Assembly: GCF_001625195.1 (NCBI RefSeq)
Contig: NC_054389.1
Location: 1,302,001-1,366,000 of the forward strand
From: Drechmeria coniospora
Lineage: Eukaryota > Ascomycota > Sordariomycetes > Hypocreales > Ophiocordycipitaceae
Direction of reading: 5' to 3'
DNA: 64,000 nucleotides
The position numbers were made by a program, and so were the translations under genes. Below, piece by piece: positions 42,991-54,102 of this stretch; within the stretch, counting starts at the first letter, position 1, and the number at the start of each line of letters is the position of its first letter. Below the pieces are notes generated by a model. That model ran no database searches. It had not been told where the DNA came from and saw only the letters and a list, made by a program, of their open reading frames with translations.

Positions 42991-44525
42991 TCAAGAGTCG
43001 ATGACCATGGTGTCATCTCCATCGAGGCCCAGATCCTGCGACTCGAGGGGCACGCCGCGACCTCGGCCGGCCAACAGCTCCCTTCGGACCTCGGGACCGA
43101 TGGCCGAGTGGCCGTGGCTGAGGAGGAGGTCCAGCAGTGCCTCGCGCTGATCCTCCGTGACGTCGCCCTTGTACCTCTGCGCAAACGCCAGCAGACTTTG
43201 ATGCCAGATGACGGGCAGCTTCGTCTTCACGTCGCCTTCGGCAAGCTCCATGGCGACGTCATCTCCCTGCAGCACGCTTGCGGGGTCGACGCTGCGGAAG
43301 CGGAGGAAATGGAAGACGAGGGCGTCGATGACCTGGTACGGCAGGGCGTACTTCTTCTCCAGAAGCGTCTTGATGAAGATGTTGGTCGCTCCACCGCCCT
43401 CGCTCCCCTGGGACGCCTCCTGGGCGGCGATGTCGCACAGACCCTTGAGAGCGGCGGCGGAGTGAAGCACAGGGATGGAAACGCGAGTCAAGACGGCCGA
43501 GATGATGTGTGCTTCTCGCAGGGTGCAGGTGCCGCTTCCGATGAGGGGAAAGAGGAAGCCCTTGAAGAATGCGGCGGGCTTGTAGAGAGCCTTCTTGAGC
43601 GCGTTGAAAAGGTGGATGTTGAGCTTCTTCGTTTCGTAAATGTCCTCGCGCACCTTTTCCAGAATGACCATTTCGAGAAATCGCTGGACGACAAACGGCT
43701 TGTGAGAGACGAAGATCCTAGTTGCTTGGAAGCAGGCGTTGGGCGTCCATTTCTCGGGGTTGGTGATGCTGAGAATATCCTCCCAGTGGGGGATTGTGGG
43801 CAGGATTTTGAAGGGTTTGGGAAGCGGCCCCGATTTGTATCGCGACAGGATCTGCCCGATTCTAGCCAGCGTGAGTCAGCACAAGAGGAGTACCGGTTTG
43901 GTGACGCGCATGGCGATGCTCACTTTGTGTAGGCCTCGACGACCTTGGGCGGAAGCTCGTAGTCATCGGTGGGGAGACCGGCTTCCTTCCTTGCCTCGGA
44001 AGCCTCGTGGGCGGCAATCTTTTCGAGGATGAGGTCGGCCAGGTTGCGGCTCTCGCCCTCCGGCTGGTCGTCGGCCGACGGCTTGCGATCCCAACCGTGC
44101 TTCAACAAATCATCCTCTTCATCGGGCAAGAACTTTTTATACGTCTCAAGGTCTTCGGGGTCAACCTCGATCTCCTCGACCACCTCATCCTCGTCCCCCC
44201 AGCCGTCTTCGTCGTCGTCGTAGGTCTTTGGCCCGTCTTCGACGGCGTCGTCGAAGCGAGAGTCGTATCCGAATGTATCGACCGTGGCCTTCGGCGCCAA
44301 GGCCGCCCTCTCGGAGTTTTCTTCCTCTTCCAGCTCGCGGCCTATCCGCAGGATATTCTTGGATGCCTTGGAATCGACAAAGGTCTCGTCGGCGTCCTCT
44401 CCACTCTTCGCTTTTCTCTTGCCAGGCTTATTGCGCAAAACGCCGGTGGCAACAATATCATCCTCGAGGGGGTTATGGCGCCTGCCTCCTTGACGGGCGA
44501 CCGTTGGGGTGACGTTCTTGGGCAT
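42991..44525 (-). CDS. ENP1: bystin family 40S ribosome biogenesis factor Enp1
   Basis: Two exons, 44525..43924 and 43861..42991, encode 490 aa. The donor is GTGAGC and the acceptor GGCTAG, with the junction YT-K-IGQILSRYKSG. The N-terminal half is acidic and disordered, as usual (DDDEDGWGDEDEVVEEIEVD), then conserved from DLETYKKFLP. The bystin domain is clear: GPLPKPFKILPTIPHWEDIL, THE CFQATRIF segment, FLEMVILEKVREDI, KALYKPAAFFKGFLFPL, CTLREAHIISAVL and YALPYQVIDALVFHFLRF. Enp1/bystin binds pre-40S particles and is needed for 18S rRNA maturation and nuclear export. The start context and the MPKN… N-terminus match the family. It is divergent from HGH1 across 836 bp, so the two translation-related genes may share a promoter. 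Confidence 0.95.
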
Positions 44526-45361
44526 CTCGTCGTCGGAATGGGTAGTAGGTCGGCGGGTGGTATGGAAATCGACCGATGGTCATGCCATCACCGTGCTTTT
44601 GCTGAAGCGTAGGCAGCTCGAGAGCGGACCGTAGGTATGAAAATCAAAATTTGAGTCTTATCGATCTGCCACCCCTCCGACCCATTAGGGTTTAGCGCCG
44701 GGAAGTCACCATTCTGGACATTTGCGCAGCAAGGTCCGACAAACGGCGTACAAAAATGCCATAAGTAAGGGCTCACCGCCTTTGGGTGAGTACAATAAGT
44801 ACATAAGTAAAGTACTTGCTGTACTCCGTGCAGCATACTAGTAAGTACTAATTACTGTAAGTACAGTAGCCTGTACGGAGAACGGATACTAAGTACGTAC
44901 ATGTACCTGGAAGTCGCCAAGGTCCATCGCCCCGTCAGTCACTTTCTTGTGTGAAATCGGGAATTTTTTTGTCTTGAAGATGTTGATGTGAGAATTTTAT
45001 GGAGGAGTTTGAGCCTGTTCCCGTGTTGTGCAGACATACTTATTGGGCGAACGAGATTGGAATGGGAACAATCAGCATCAAGTCCTGTATTCAATACTCG
45101 CAAGTACTGCAAGTACATGGTGTGGGAACCAAACCAGCGAGTGGCCAGTGAGTGACCAGTGACAGCAAACAGTGACAGTGACCACCACCGCCGCCGCCGA
45201 TGGCTTCAGACTTTGCGATCCACTCACCAGTGTCTAACACAAAAGGCATGATAAAAAAATCGACAACCCCATTACTTCAACTGAATTACAGACCTCCAAC
45301 TGCCTCATCAGCGGTTTATAAGAAGGGAAATCAATATCATCATACAGAGAATCGGAGAAAA
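44526..45361. promoter_or_regulatory. divergent intergenic region between ENP1 and HGH1
   Basis: 836 bp. It contains GTAC-type words around 44790-44910 (gtactccgtgcag, acgtacatgtac) and a short repeat run gtgaccagtgacagcaaacagtgacagtgaccacc (about 45150-45184, four gtgac units). An in-frame ATG at 45200 precedes the HGH1 start I chose and lies in the probable leader. Confidence 0.5.
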
Positions 45362-46662
45362 ATGCCGACGGAACTCGAAGAGGTGTGTGAGGCGCAATGA
45401 CGAGATGTGTCGGTGACGAGATGAGCCGGTGATGTATTACAGAGTTAGCTAATCATGGCGAATGCCTGATCCAGCTCGTCGGCTTCATCGCCCACCCAAA
45501 CGCTCAGATTCGGCTCGCGGCAGCCGAGCATTTGGTGCCTTATGCAGAAACGCAACCGGCCATCTTCAAGACCGAGGGACTGAAACCGATCAAGAACCTC
45601 AAGTTCCTCATCAAGGACCACCCTGTGAGATTCGTCTGACCAAATGGTCGCGGCTGAGTTGTTGAGATTGCTAACAAGGTTGAGCTTTCAGAAAATAGCA
45701 GAGCATGTCCTCACACTCCTGATAAATTTGTCCGGTGATCCGGAGGTATTGGAAGAACTGGCCAAGGACGAGAAGTTTCTCGACGTGCTGCTCTCGTACA
45801 TTATTGTGCGTACCGTGTCCTTCATTTATTGCCGTTGGGATGCTCACGGGATGTGTTCTTTCAGAAAGCCGACGAGCCCAATGCCAATCTTCAGGCCATG
45901 CTCCTCGCCAACATATCCAAATCAGACGCCTTTCAATCTGTCATCGACCGCCGGCAACCAGCTCCGGAAGGTCTTGGCTCCGACGATATGGTTCTCAACC
46001 AGCTCATGGACCTCTTCGTCAAGGGCCAGGATGGCACGTACAACGAAAAGGCCGACTTTGACTACCTCGCCTACGTCTTTGCCGATCTGTCCAAGCACGC
46101 AGAGATCCGCCAGCACTTCTCTACGGCGCAGGGCTACGATGGAGTGATTCCGTTGTCCAAGATCCTGGTCTTTACCGACCACAAGTCTCACGTGCGGCGA
46201 AAGGGGGTCGCGAGCACCATCAAAAATGTGGCGTTTGACATCGGAAAACATGGCGAGTTCCTTTCGTCAACAGGCGTGAACCTACTTCCGTATGTGCTGC
46301 TACCCATCACCGGTAGCGAGGAGTACGATGTGGAGGAGACGATGTCCATGCTCCCGGAGCTGCAGTTCCTCCCACCAGATAAGCAACGCGATTCGGACGT
46401 CAGCATCGTTCAAACGCATGTCGAGACCCTAACTATCCTGACGACGACTCGTGAGGGCCGTGATCTGATGCGCGAGATCAAGGTGTACCCCATCATTCGA
46501 GAGACGCACCTGCGAGTCAGAGACGAGGGCGTCCAGGAGGCCTGCGACAGGCTGGTACAGGTTCTGATGCGAGATGAGGAAGGTGAGGGGCAAGATATTG
46601 ACATCAATGAGCGAGTGAAAGAAATTGAAGCCGACGAGGAGGATGAGATTGTTGAAATGTAA
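45362..46662 (+). CDS. HGH1: HGH1 family protein, eEF2 folding cofactor
   Basis: Four exons, join(45362..45382,45475..45624,45692..45805,45865..46662), encode 360 aa. Exon 1 is only seven codons (MPTELEE). The spliced N-terminus MPTELEELVGFIAHPNAQIR continues with LAAAEHLVPY, then AEHVLTLLINLSGDPEVL. Both HGH1 halves are present: DFDYLAYVFADLSKHAEIR with RRKGVASTIKNVAFDIGKHG, and the second half LLPYVLLPITGSEEYDVEE with HVETLTILTTTREGRDLMRE. It ends in an acidic tail (EADEEDEIVEM). The fold is armadillo/HEAT-like. Hgh1 recruits the chaperonin and Cns1/Hsp90 to fold translation elongation factor 2. The frame is open to an ATG at 45200, but the extension is unlike the family. Intron 1 has branch GCTAATC and acceptor TCCAG. 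Confidence 0.93.
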
Positions 46663-47181
46663 GCAGCTGGGACACGGAATCGAAACTCAACCTGTGTCGG
46701 GCATGAGAGAGGGGGGGGGGTCATGGCACGACCGAACATGGACCTGGCTTGGAAGTACGTTGCGGGTTCGTCACCGTGGTGTATTGCACCTCGTCCCCTA
46801 CTTGGATGGATCCTTCGAAATCCCGGACGAGTGCAGGGATGCGTACTTGTATGTGCGTCGACAAGGGAAGATCGGATGAGGATCGGGGAACATGAAGGGA
46901 GAGGGACTTTCCGCAACGGCGATCAATATTTTAAATGGCGAGCGGTTGGCCATGATGACGATGCTGCACCTATACGTCGGAGTAGGACGCTGAGGCCTTC
47001 GAGGTTTTAGTTCCATCGGCTCGTCATGGGCAAGAGGGCAGGTGTCTGTTCGTGCTGAAAACGTTGCGTCGAGTGAGGTAGGTGGAGGGTCGTCCTCAGA
47101 CCAAGCTCTGCAGTTCTCGCAAAACAATCCAACACATATCGACATTTTCTGCAGCTAGATAAATACAATAAGCATGGCATA
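46663..47181. other. convergent intergenic region
   Basis: 519 bp between the HGH1 and kelch stops. It holds a short G9 run near 46708-46716. I see no other structure. Confidence 0.5.
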
Positions 47182-49813
47182 TTAGTTCAGATTACGATTT
47201 TTCGTCTTCGACGCGTCTTGGTCTCCAGAGCTTGCCGCCTCGACGTCAGCCGATGGCGACATCGAAAGTACCGTTCCGGAGTTCCCTTGATTCGTTCCAT
47301 GCTCATGAACGGGGCATTTCAGAGCAGATACCGCTGTAAACCTCGAGAAGCCAACAACCGGGGACGTGTCCCCGAGCAACGGCGAGTCTAGGCAGGGACT
47401 GCCAGCCAGCCCAGAATTCCCCGACACAAAGCTGGCGTTGTCAAATGTGCCAGATCCGGGGCTACGCGAGAGTTCGGTCGGGGAGCGCATGCTGCTCGGT
47501 GCGAAGCTAGAATGCTTCTGAATCACATCTAAAGACGAAAGTCCCGTATCGTGGAGCTCGGCTGGTGGTGATGTGTCTGCAGTTGGGTGCTCGTTAGGTT
47601 GTGTGTGACAAGTATCGATATGGAGAAAAAAAGCAAGAGAGCGGAAAGGGAAGGGGAAGGAATGAAAGGAATGGAGAGGGAATCACCTCCTAACTCCACA
47701 ACTTGCGTATCCGCCATCTCGTGCTGTTGAACGGGTGCCTCGGGGGAGATGGCAACATCTGGATCGGCCTTGGCCAGGTCTGGACTTGGGATGATAGCCT
47801 CTGAACTCGTCACCGTCGATGGCTTCTTGGCATGCTGACCCGTAATCCAAGATCGAATGTGCAATGTAGCATCATCTGGGCTGGAGCCATGTGACGTAGT
47901 TTCGTCCGACCTCCTCCGCTTCCGCACGAGACAGAGCCAGGCGATGAGGCCGACACCGAGGAGAAAAACGGTGGGCACGACCACGGCTGGGATGATGACT
48001 GAGTTCTTGTCATCGCCCGCCCCCCCTCTCCTACCACTAACAAGTGCAGGCCGTCCGGTGGACGTGGCGGCGACGTATGGCCAGTGTGTCGTCATCTTCT
48101 TCATGTCATATTTCTCCTCAAACACGTCGGCAAGCGCACTCGTGGCCCATCCCGAAGGCACCGGCGTCGTCAAGGTCGCGCCGCCCGTGGAACCACCTCC
48201 GATGACGGACTGCACCTTCTGGTGGACACCATACTGACCGTGCTTCAAGGGATCGTACGAGTCCATCCATTCGCCACTTGTCAGGTTGAAGATGACAACC
48301 GGCCCCTTGTCTAAGCAGGAGGGGATCGCTCCCGCCTCGGCGGCGTAGCCACCAAACGCCATCATCTGGTCCGGATACGGCATGAAACACTTGTGTCCTG
48401 ATCGGGCATGCAGCGTCGTGCCGTTGTTGATTTGCGTCCAGGTAAAGGAAGGCATGGAGAGAACCCAGACGTCATCATAAAAGTCTTCCTTTGGCAAAAC
48501 CCCATCGAAACCACCATAATAATAAATGTTGAAGCTCGAACGATCCAAGGCGACGGCTACGACGGCACAACCTCTTGCGCGCCCTCCTGGACTCTGCTTT
48601 GTCGGTTGCCTGTACCACTTACCGCTGGCGACGTCATATATGTCCACGACACGCATGAACTCGTCGCCATCCTCTTTCTTCCCCGTCTGTTAGCTTTGGG
48701 CACGAAGTTTGACTCAAGGGTTTGAAGCGAGAACAGGAAAGAACACGCAGTGGAAAGCTTCACTCACGCCTGCTTTGGCATTCTCTGACTCGTGGCCAAC
48801 AGTTGCCCACTCGGGGAATGTCACACCACCCAGGACTACAAGAATTCCTTGCTTGCCAACGGGAACCCAAACGATTTCAGCGGCGGATCTCGCCTTAATA
48901 TCGACCGGAAGTGTTGAATTGCTCCATTTCTCTCTCATTTGCGTACTCATGTCCAAAGTAATAAGCGTGTTGGACATGTTCACGGCCCTTTCGGACGCGT
49001 TGCCACCAGCCCAATACAGCGGCCCATGGGTTGCCGATGTCATGCCTGAGAAGTACCATGCTTTATTTTCAGAGGGGGCATTCGCGGCCGCGCCGTAGGA
49101 AATGTATCGAGTGACGCCGTCATCGAGATGTGCGTCCTGGAAACCCTGGTGGAAACGGGGCTTGTCGTCGGTAGGCATATAAGTCTGGTATGCCTGGTAC
49201 TTGAGAACGGAGTCTGCGGCAGGGTTGATGTACAGCTCTGGGTTTTTCGTGTACACGCCGCCGTATAGGTAAAACTCAGCATCATTTGCCAGCATGGCTC
49301 CATCGTAAAAGTTTGGTTTCGAACTGAGGCCGTTCGGCTGGCCACCGATGGCCTTGGACATTTTCTGCTTGAGAAGGATGCCGGTGACATTTGTGTCTGA
49401 TAAGAAAGGCTCGCTGAGATTGTAGGCGAGAACGATGCCTCCAGGGTTTCCTAAGCAGACTTAATTTGGCGTCTGTCTCATGCCTCATTGACAGTGGCAG
49501 ATAGGGGTGCATACCATCGTTGACGATGGCCCCGAGTTCCCCTGAGTCGAGGCCAGGCACCCACCAGAGAGAGCCTCCGTCCAGATAAACGATATCGCGT
49601 ATCAAGGCCGCTATCGATGATTGACAGCATGAGTTTATCGTATAATTTCTTTCTCCACAACAGGAAAAGACGAAAGAAAAACGCACCGCGCGGTTGTTTC
49701 CAGTAGCATATTGTCGTGTTTATCTGATGCGACTTCCAATTGCTGAGTTGAGCAACACACGGAGTCCTTAGCAAGATACAGAGGCCCAAGAGGAAACCGA
49801 AGCAAAAAGACAT
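47182..49813 (-). CDS. secreted/type I membrane kelch-repeat protein
   Basis: Five exons on the minus strand: 49813..49687, 49610..49515, 49450..48768, 48677 (or 48686)..47687 and 47576..47182, giving about 763 aa. Residues 1-22 (MSFCFGFLLGLCILLRTPCVAQ) are a signal peptide. The extracellular part reads RDIVYLDGGSLWWVPG, then SKPNFYDGAMLANDAEFYLYGG, KQGILVVLGGVTFP, VVDIYDVASGKWYRQPT, FNIYYYGGFDG and GHKCFMPYPDQMMAFGGY: repeated GG followed by aromatic, as in kelch beta-propeller blades. One transmembrane helix follows (SVIIPAVVVPTVFLLGVGLI, then stop-transfer RKRRR) and a Ser/Thr/Pro-rich cytoplasmic tail of about 200 aa. This is a common ascomycete cell-surface architecture without known ligand. 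The exon 4 acceptor is ambiguous by nine bases, in frame either way. Confidence 0.85.
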
Positions 49814-52800
49814 AGCGTATTAGACTGCAACGTAATAATTGAAGTACCTATCCGGCGCTGATGTCTTGAAACAGGTACAGGGCTGGCATTGCCTCGGGTG
49901 TTGCTGTGGTATGGTGTGGTATGGTGTGAAGTGTAGAAAGCGTGTTGCAAGTTGCCTACAACCAGTGCGTGCCATCCATGTGCCGCGGATCGAATTTTGT
50001 ATATTCCAGTCCAGATAAAGTGTCGTAACAGTATGGCACGTAAGGAGTATCAATGGCCAAGATCGACGGCCAATGTTGCTGGGAGGCCGCTGTGAGGACG
50101 AGAACCCCGTTCCTGTTCGCTATCATGAAAGCCACGGCCGACTACCTTACACTACACAAAAACATGCACAATGCGGCACAGATATGAGGCGATGGATAAA
50201 CAGTACGATGTGAGCGAATGCAAACCAGCAGTGAAAATTTGGGAAGGGGAGGCACGGACGTGCAGGGCTTGGTTGGAGCAAGCAGAGAGTCGTATCCGTG
50301 TTGGCACCTCCGGGCCCCGCCTACCGCCTGGCGTTCATCATGGGCTGAGACAAACGATACCAGCTCTGCCTTCTCCGCCCTCAGCGAGTGAAAGAAAGCT
50401 GACGAGCGAGAGCTGGCCACCATAATGCACTCAGTACAGCCCCATTCGTGACTGGGCACACAACAGGTGGGCAGAGACCTAGGATGTGAGATCCGAGAAG
50501 ATGGTGGAAGCACCATGCAGAAAGCGGCGAGTAAAGAAGGGAGTGGGATGCCAATGATGACCACCACACCGAGTGTCATCAGCGTCCCGGAGCCTTGTCT
50601 CGCCCGCAACAGCCATCCGCCGTTCGAGCTAGCTGGCGTCGCCACTAAGCTGGCGTCTCGGAAGCCCCCCACGCATACTCAGGCCGGTAGAACAGAGCCA
50701 TGCGCAAGAGGTTGACCGGAGAGTTGTTTGCAGAGAAATGCTCTCGTGCGTTTCTCGTCACACGGCAATCAATACAGAGGATGCGGAGAGGGCTGGCCAT
50801 CACCAGTCCTCCCTGGCGGCCATACTCCAGACGTATATAGCGTAGATGATCCCCGAGACCAGCGGTTACACAAAAACGAAAACAGGTAGGCGATCAAGGC
50901 CAAGCGTCCATCGACGATGGCCATCCACGTTCTCCAGAAAGCTTCGGGGCACCGGAGCGGCCGATGACAGAATTGAGGCGTCCTGCCACCGCACGGAGAC
51001 GCATGCTACGCCAGCGCGTGACTTCGACGACGCAACGGCGTAGAACGGTGCTATGTTGGATGGTGAGGTGATCTGCACTGCCGTGAGAGGGCTGGATGAA
51101 TACCGACTGGACGGATGTCCGAGACCTCGTGCGATAGCAAACAACGCACTGTTTAACCCGACGGCCGCATCCAGCCAAAGCGGGAGGGCGTTGGCACGTC
51201 CGTACATGGTACGACAAGTAGGAGCGAATGTATGGATGGATGGATGGACCGTTGCGCCCAAGGACGAAGGGTGGTCCCGATTCGGGTCTGACCGCATATT
51301 GACTGCCTCATTGTATTGTTGATGGCTGGGACCCTAGTTGTTGCTAGGTAGTTGCGGGGGTTGGCAGACGTGTCTCGCACTGACCAGGTCGTCCATGATG
51401 CTTGTCTTTTTGTATAACCGAAAAGCAGGCATCAGCACGATGCCCCAACATGAACGTTGGATGGGCTGCAGCACTTGGTCCGCGCTCGAGAGTGACGAAG
51501 ACCGACATGCTGCAAGTCGGAGATGGGCGAGGACAAGGCATGTCGATTCGCCGGCTGCTGATTTGAAGAAGGACCATCTCCGCTGCCCGGGCCGCTCTTG
51601 GGTCTATGGGTTTGTCGGTGGGCATCATGGGGCACCCACCCAGAACCAAGAAAGCAGAAAGCAGAAACCTCACTGCTGGTCGTTGGCCTTCGTGTTGCTG
51701 CTTGACGAGGGAGCCAGCAGACCAAACAAGAGCGGGCTGGGGTGGACCGATGGTTTGCCTCTGCACATGTGGATAGGCAGGCACTTCAAACTGTAGCTCG
51801 TATGAGTACTGCACGAGTGTGTGTTGGCCCGTGACGAAAGCGCGAACGCTCAAGTGAGCGTGCGGGGGGCTGAGCGTGATTCTGGAGATTTGGATTGCGG
51901 ATGGCAACGTTCAATGTTCCGTTCGCAGCCCCCAATCCTGCTCGCCAATCGTATTCGTAGGGAGAATCTCAAGTGCTCGACCAGGTTGATGCATTGCCAC
52001 CCTGTCAGCCTGCGTCGAGGCGGACGTGAAGGAGCTTGTTCATGATGGGTGCATCATGGGTGAGCGGGCGGGAGGTGGTTGACGTGTACATGTACCTAGG
52101 AGCCCATCGCTGTACTACAGCATATGTATCCGTACGTGCATGTGCGTTTACGAGTTACGGCGTACGGCAAGGAATGCCGCGTTGAGGCCGACGAATGAGG
52201 ATACCAGGCGCGCCATGACTACCATTTGTGGAACTCGCGATCGACGAACGATGCTCGTTTCGCCACCTCTTGCCAGTCTCGCCCAGCAGAGACTGGGACG
52301 GCTCAACCAGGCAAGTGCGAGAACCTGGATTACTGTAAGTACTTGTTACTCCGTGCTTGAGTGCATTACTCTCCATTCTTTGTACAGTACACATACTTAC
52401 ATGCACACCTACGTGTATGTGTAATGTATCTGTACTTACATTTACTTGCAATACGGAGTACTCCGTACATGCACAGGTGATCGTTTCGCAGTGACCTGTT
52501 CGCGTACTGTGTGTAACAAGGAAGGTACAATGAAGACCACCTTTCGGATCATCTGCCAATGTCTGATCCAATCTCATCTCCCCCATAGTCGTTGGCATCA
52601 TGGCCAAACAACCTTCACAGGCAGCATGCCTCAAAAATATCTCCCCAGTTTTCGTCGTGCATATATACGGCTAGCACTGCCTGCTGCGAGCTGGTGCAGT
52701 GCGGGCGTTCCCTCCTTCAGCTTTTGGTTCGTGGAACCATGATGTATCCAGTGATGACCAACTCCTCCCCAGGCCGACCAACCACTTCGGACACGGCTAA

Positions 52801-54102
52801 TCCTCATCTGCACACGCCATAGCTGCCTCCATGGCCCGATGGTTTAGCCTTGGTGCTTCCATGTCCGAAAAGATGCCTTGCCGCCGCCGGTTGCATATAC
52901 GGGTCCATGCCGCAGCTATGGCTAAGGTTGTTGCCAACTGCCTCCCATGCGTTCTCACTGCGCCGTCACACGCGCGTCTGTGGGCAACCTTACCTGAATG
53001 ACAGGCATGTCTTTGCTGCAGCCGCAGCAGTTTTTCCAGAACCACGGAGCATGCATGGCGCATATCGATGCAGTTAATCTTGCCTACGAGGCTGTCCAAC
53101 GGATGTGCCTTGGCTGTGTGCAAGAGGCCGAGCCACCCGGGCCAACGGCACAGCCGCTGCAACGGTGCCAGCTCACAAACATGCACCAGCACTGATACTA
53201 ACAGGATGGAACACGGGACACCATGAGAGCCGCCGTTGCAGTCGCATTTGAGAGCCGATGCGTTTGCCTTCTGGTTGCCCCGTATGGCCATGTAGCCACG
53301 AAGCGACGCCCTCCCTTCCCTGTATGCCATCTCTCGTTCCCTTGTATCCCTGGCACGCCCATTTCTTACCCGTCGAAAGTCTATTTTTGGTGAATGGGTA
53401 GCTACCAGATGAAATATATCAAGAACCTACAACAGCTGGAGATGGAGGCGCGATTATTCTGCCACCTGTCAAGCGGCTGTGCTCTGTCAAGGTCAGAGGC
53501 ACATTTCGAGGCAGTTGACCGGGCGCCTCTTTTTTGTTGAAGAAATACTCGCTGATGAAGAAGGGAGCGTAAGAGACGTTTATCTGAAGACTTCTATGAA
53601 GCTCAAGCTGGCCTCCATCCACTCCATTGGTCGGCATTCAACGCAACGACCTGGCCTGGACTCCTAAGAACCCCCCAGGTGGACCGATCCCCCTGTCGGC
53701 AGATCTGCACCGTTCCCATACGAGCTCCTTGAGCCTCACACCCAAGCCTGATAGACGGAAAACTGTCCAGCCTCCTCAAATAGGGAACCCCCAAGTTGTG
53801 GCAAATACTTATCTGGGCACTATTCCATTCTCTATCCCCCCCTCCCCAGGCATGGCTGCGTATTGCCCTACAAGCATCCAAGCCAGATAGCAAATCTTGC
53901 GCGAGGCACAGCTCGGACCTCACGAAATTAGGAAGCACATGCCGCCTGTGCGAGCTTCTAACCCACTTGTCACCTATCTGCCTCTGCTCTGCCGACACAC
54001 GTCGTCCTCACTAGCTCTTGATATGGTACGCACGACCAGGCGTCTCGCACATTCGTCGACGATCGTCCACTGCCATTCGTTTCTCCTCTGGACCGCATCA
54101 AG
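49814..54102. other. 4.3-kb intergenic region
   Basis: No gene that I can support. Scattered GTAC words occur at 52080-52480 (atacggagtactccgtacatg near 52453). A short (GGAT)n run lies near 51230-51250 and a tggtatggtgtg repeat near 49908-49930. Overlapping open frames on both strands (up to about 187 codons) lack motifs or splice support. Confidence 0.5.

Noticed and set aside
45200..45361. Longer N-terminus for HGH1 from an ATG at 45200
   Set aside because: In frame, but the 54 added residues look like untranslated leader; HGH1 proteins start at the MPTELEE-like position.
51344..51907. Minus-strand open frame of 187 codons
   Set aside because: Competing plus-strand frames over the same bases and no motif.
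52797..53330. Minus-strand open frame of 177 codons
   Set aside because: No domain, no signal peptide, no coding bias; I could not support it as a gene.
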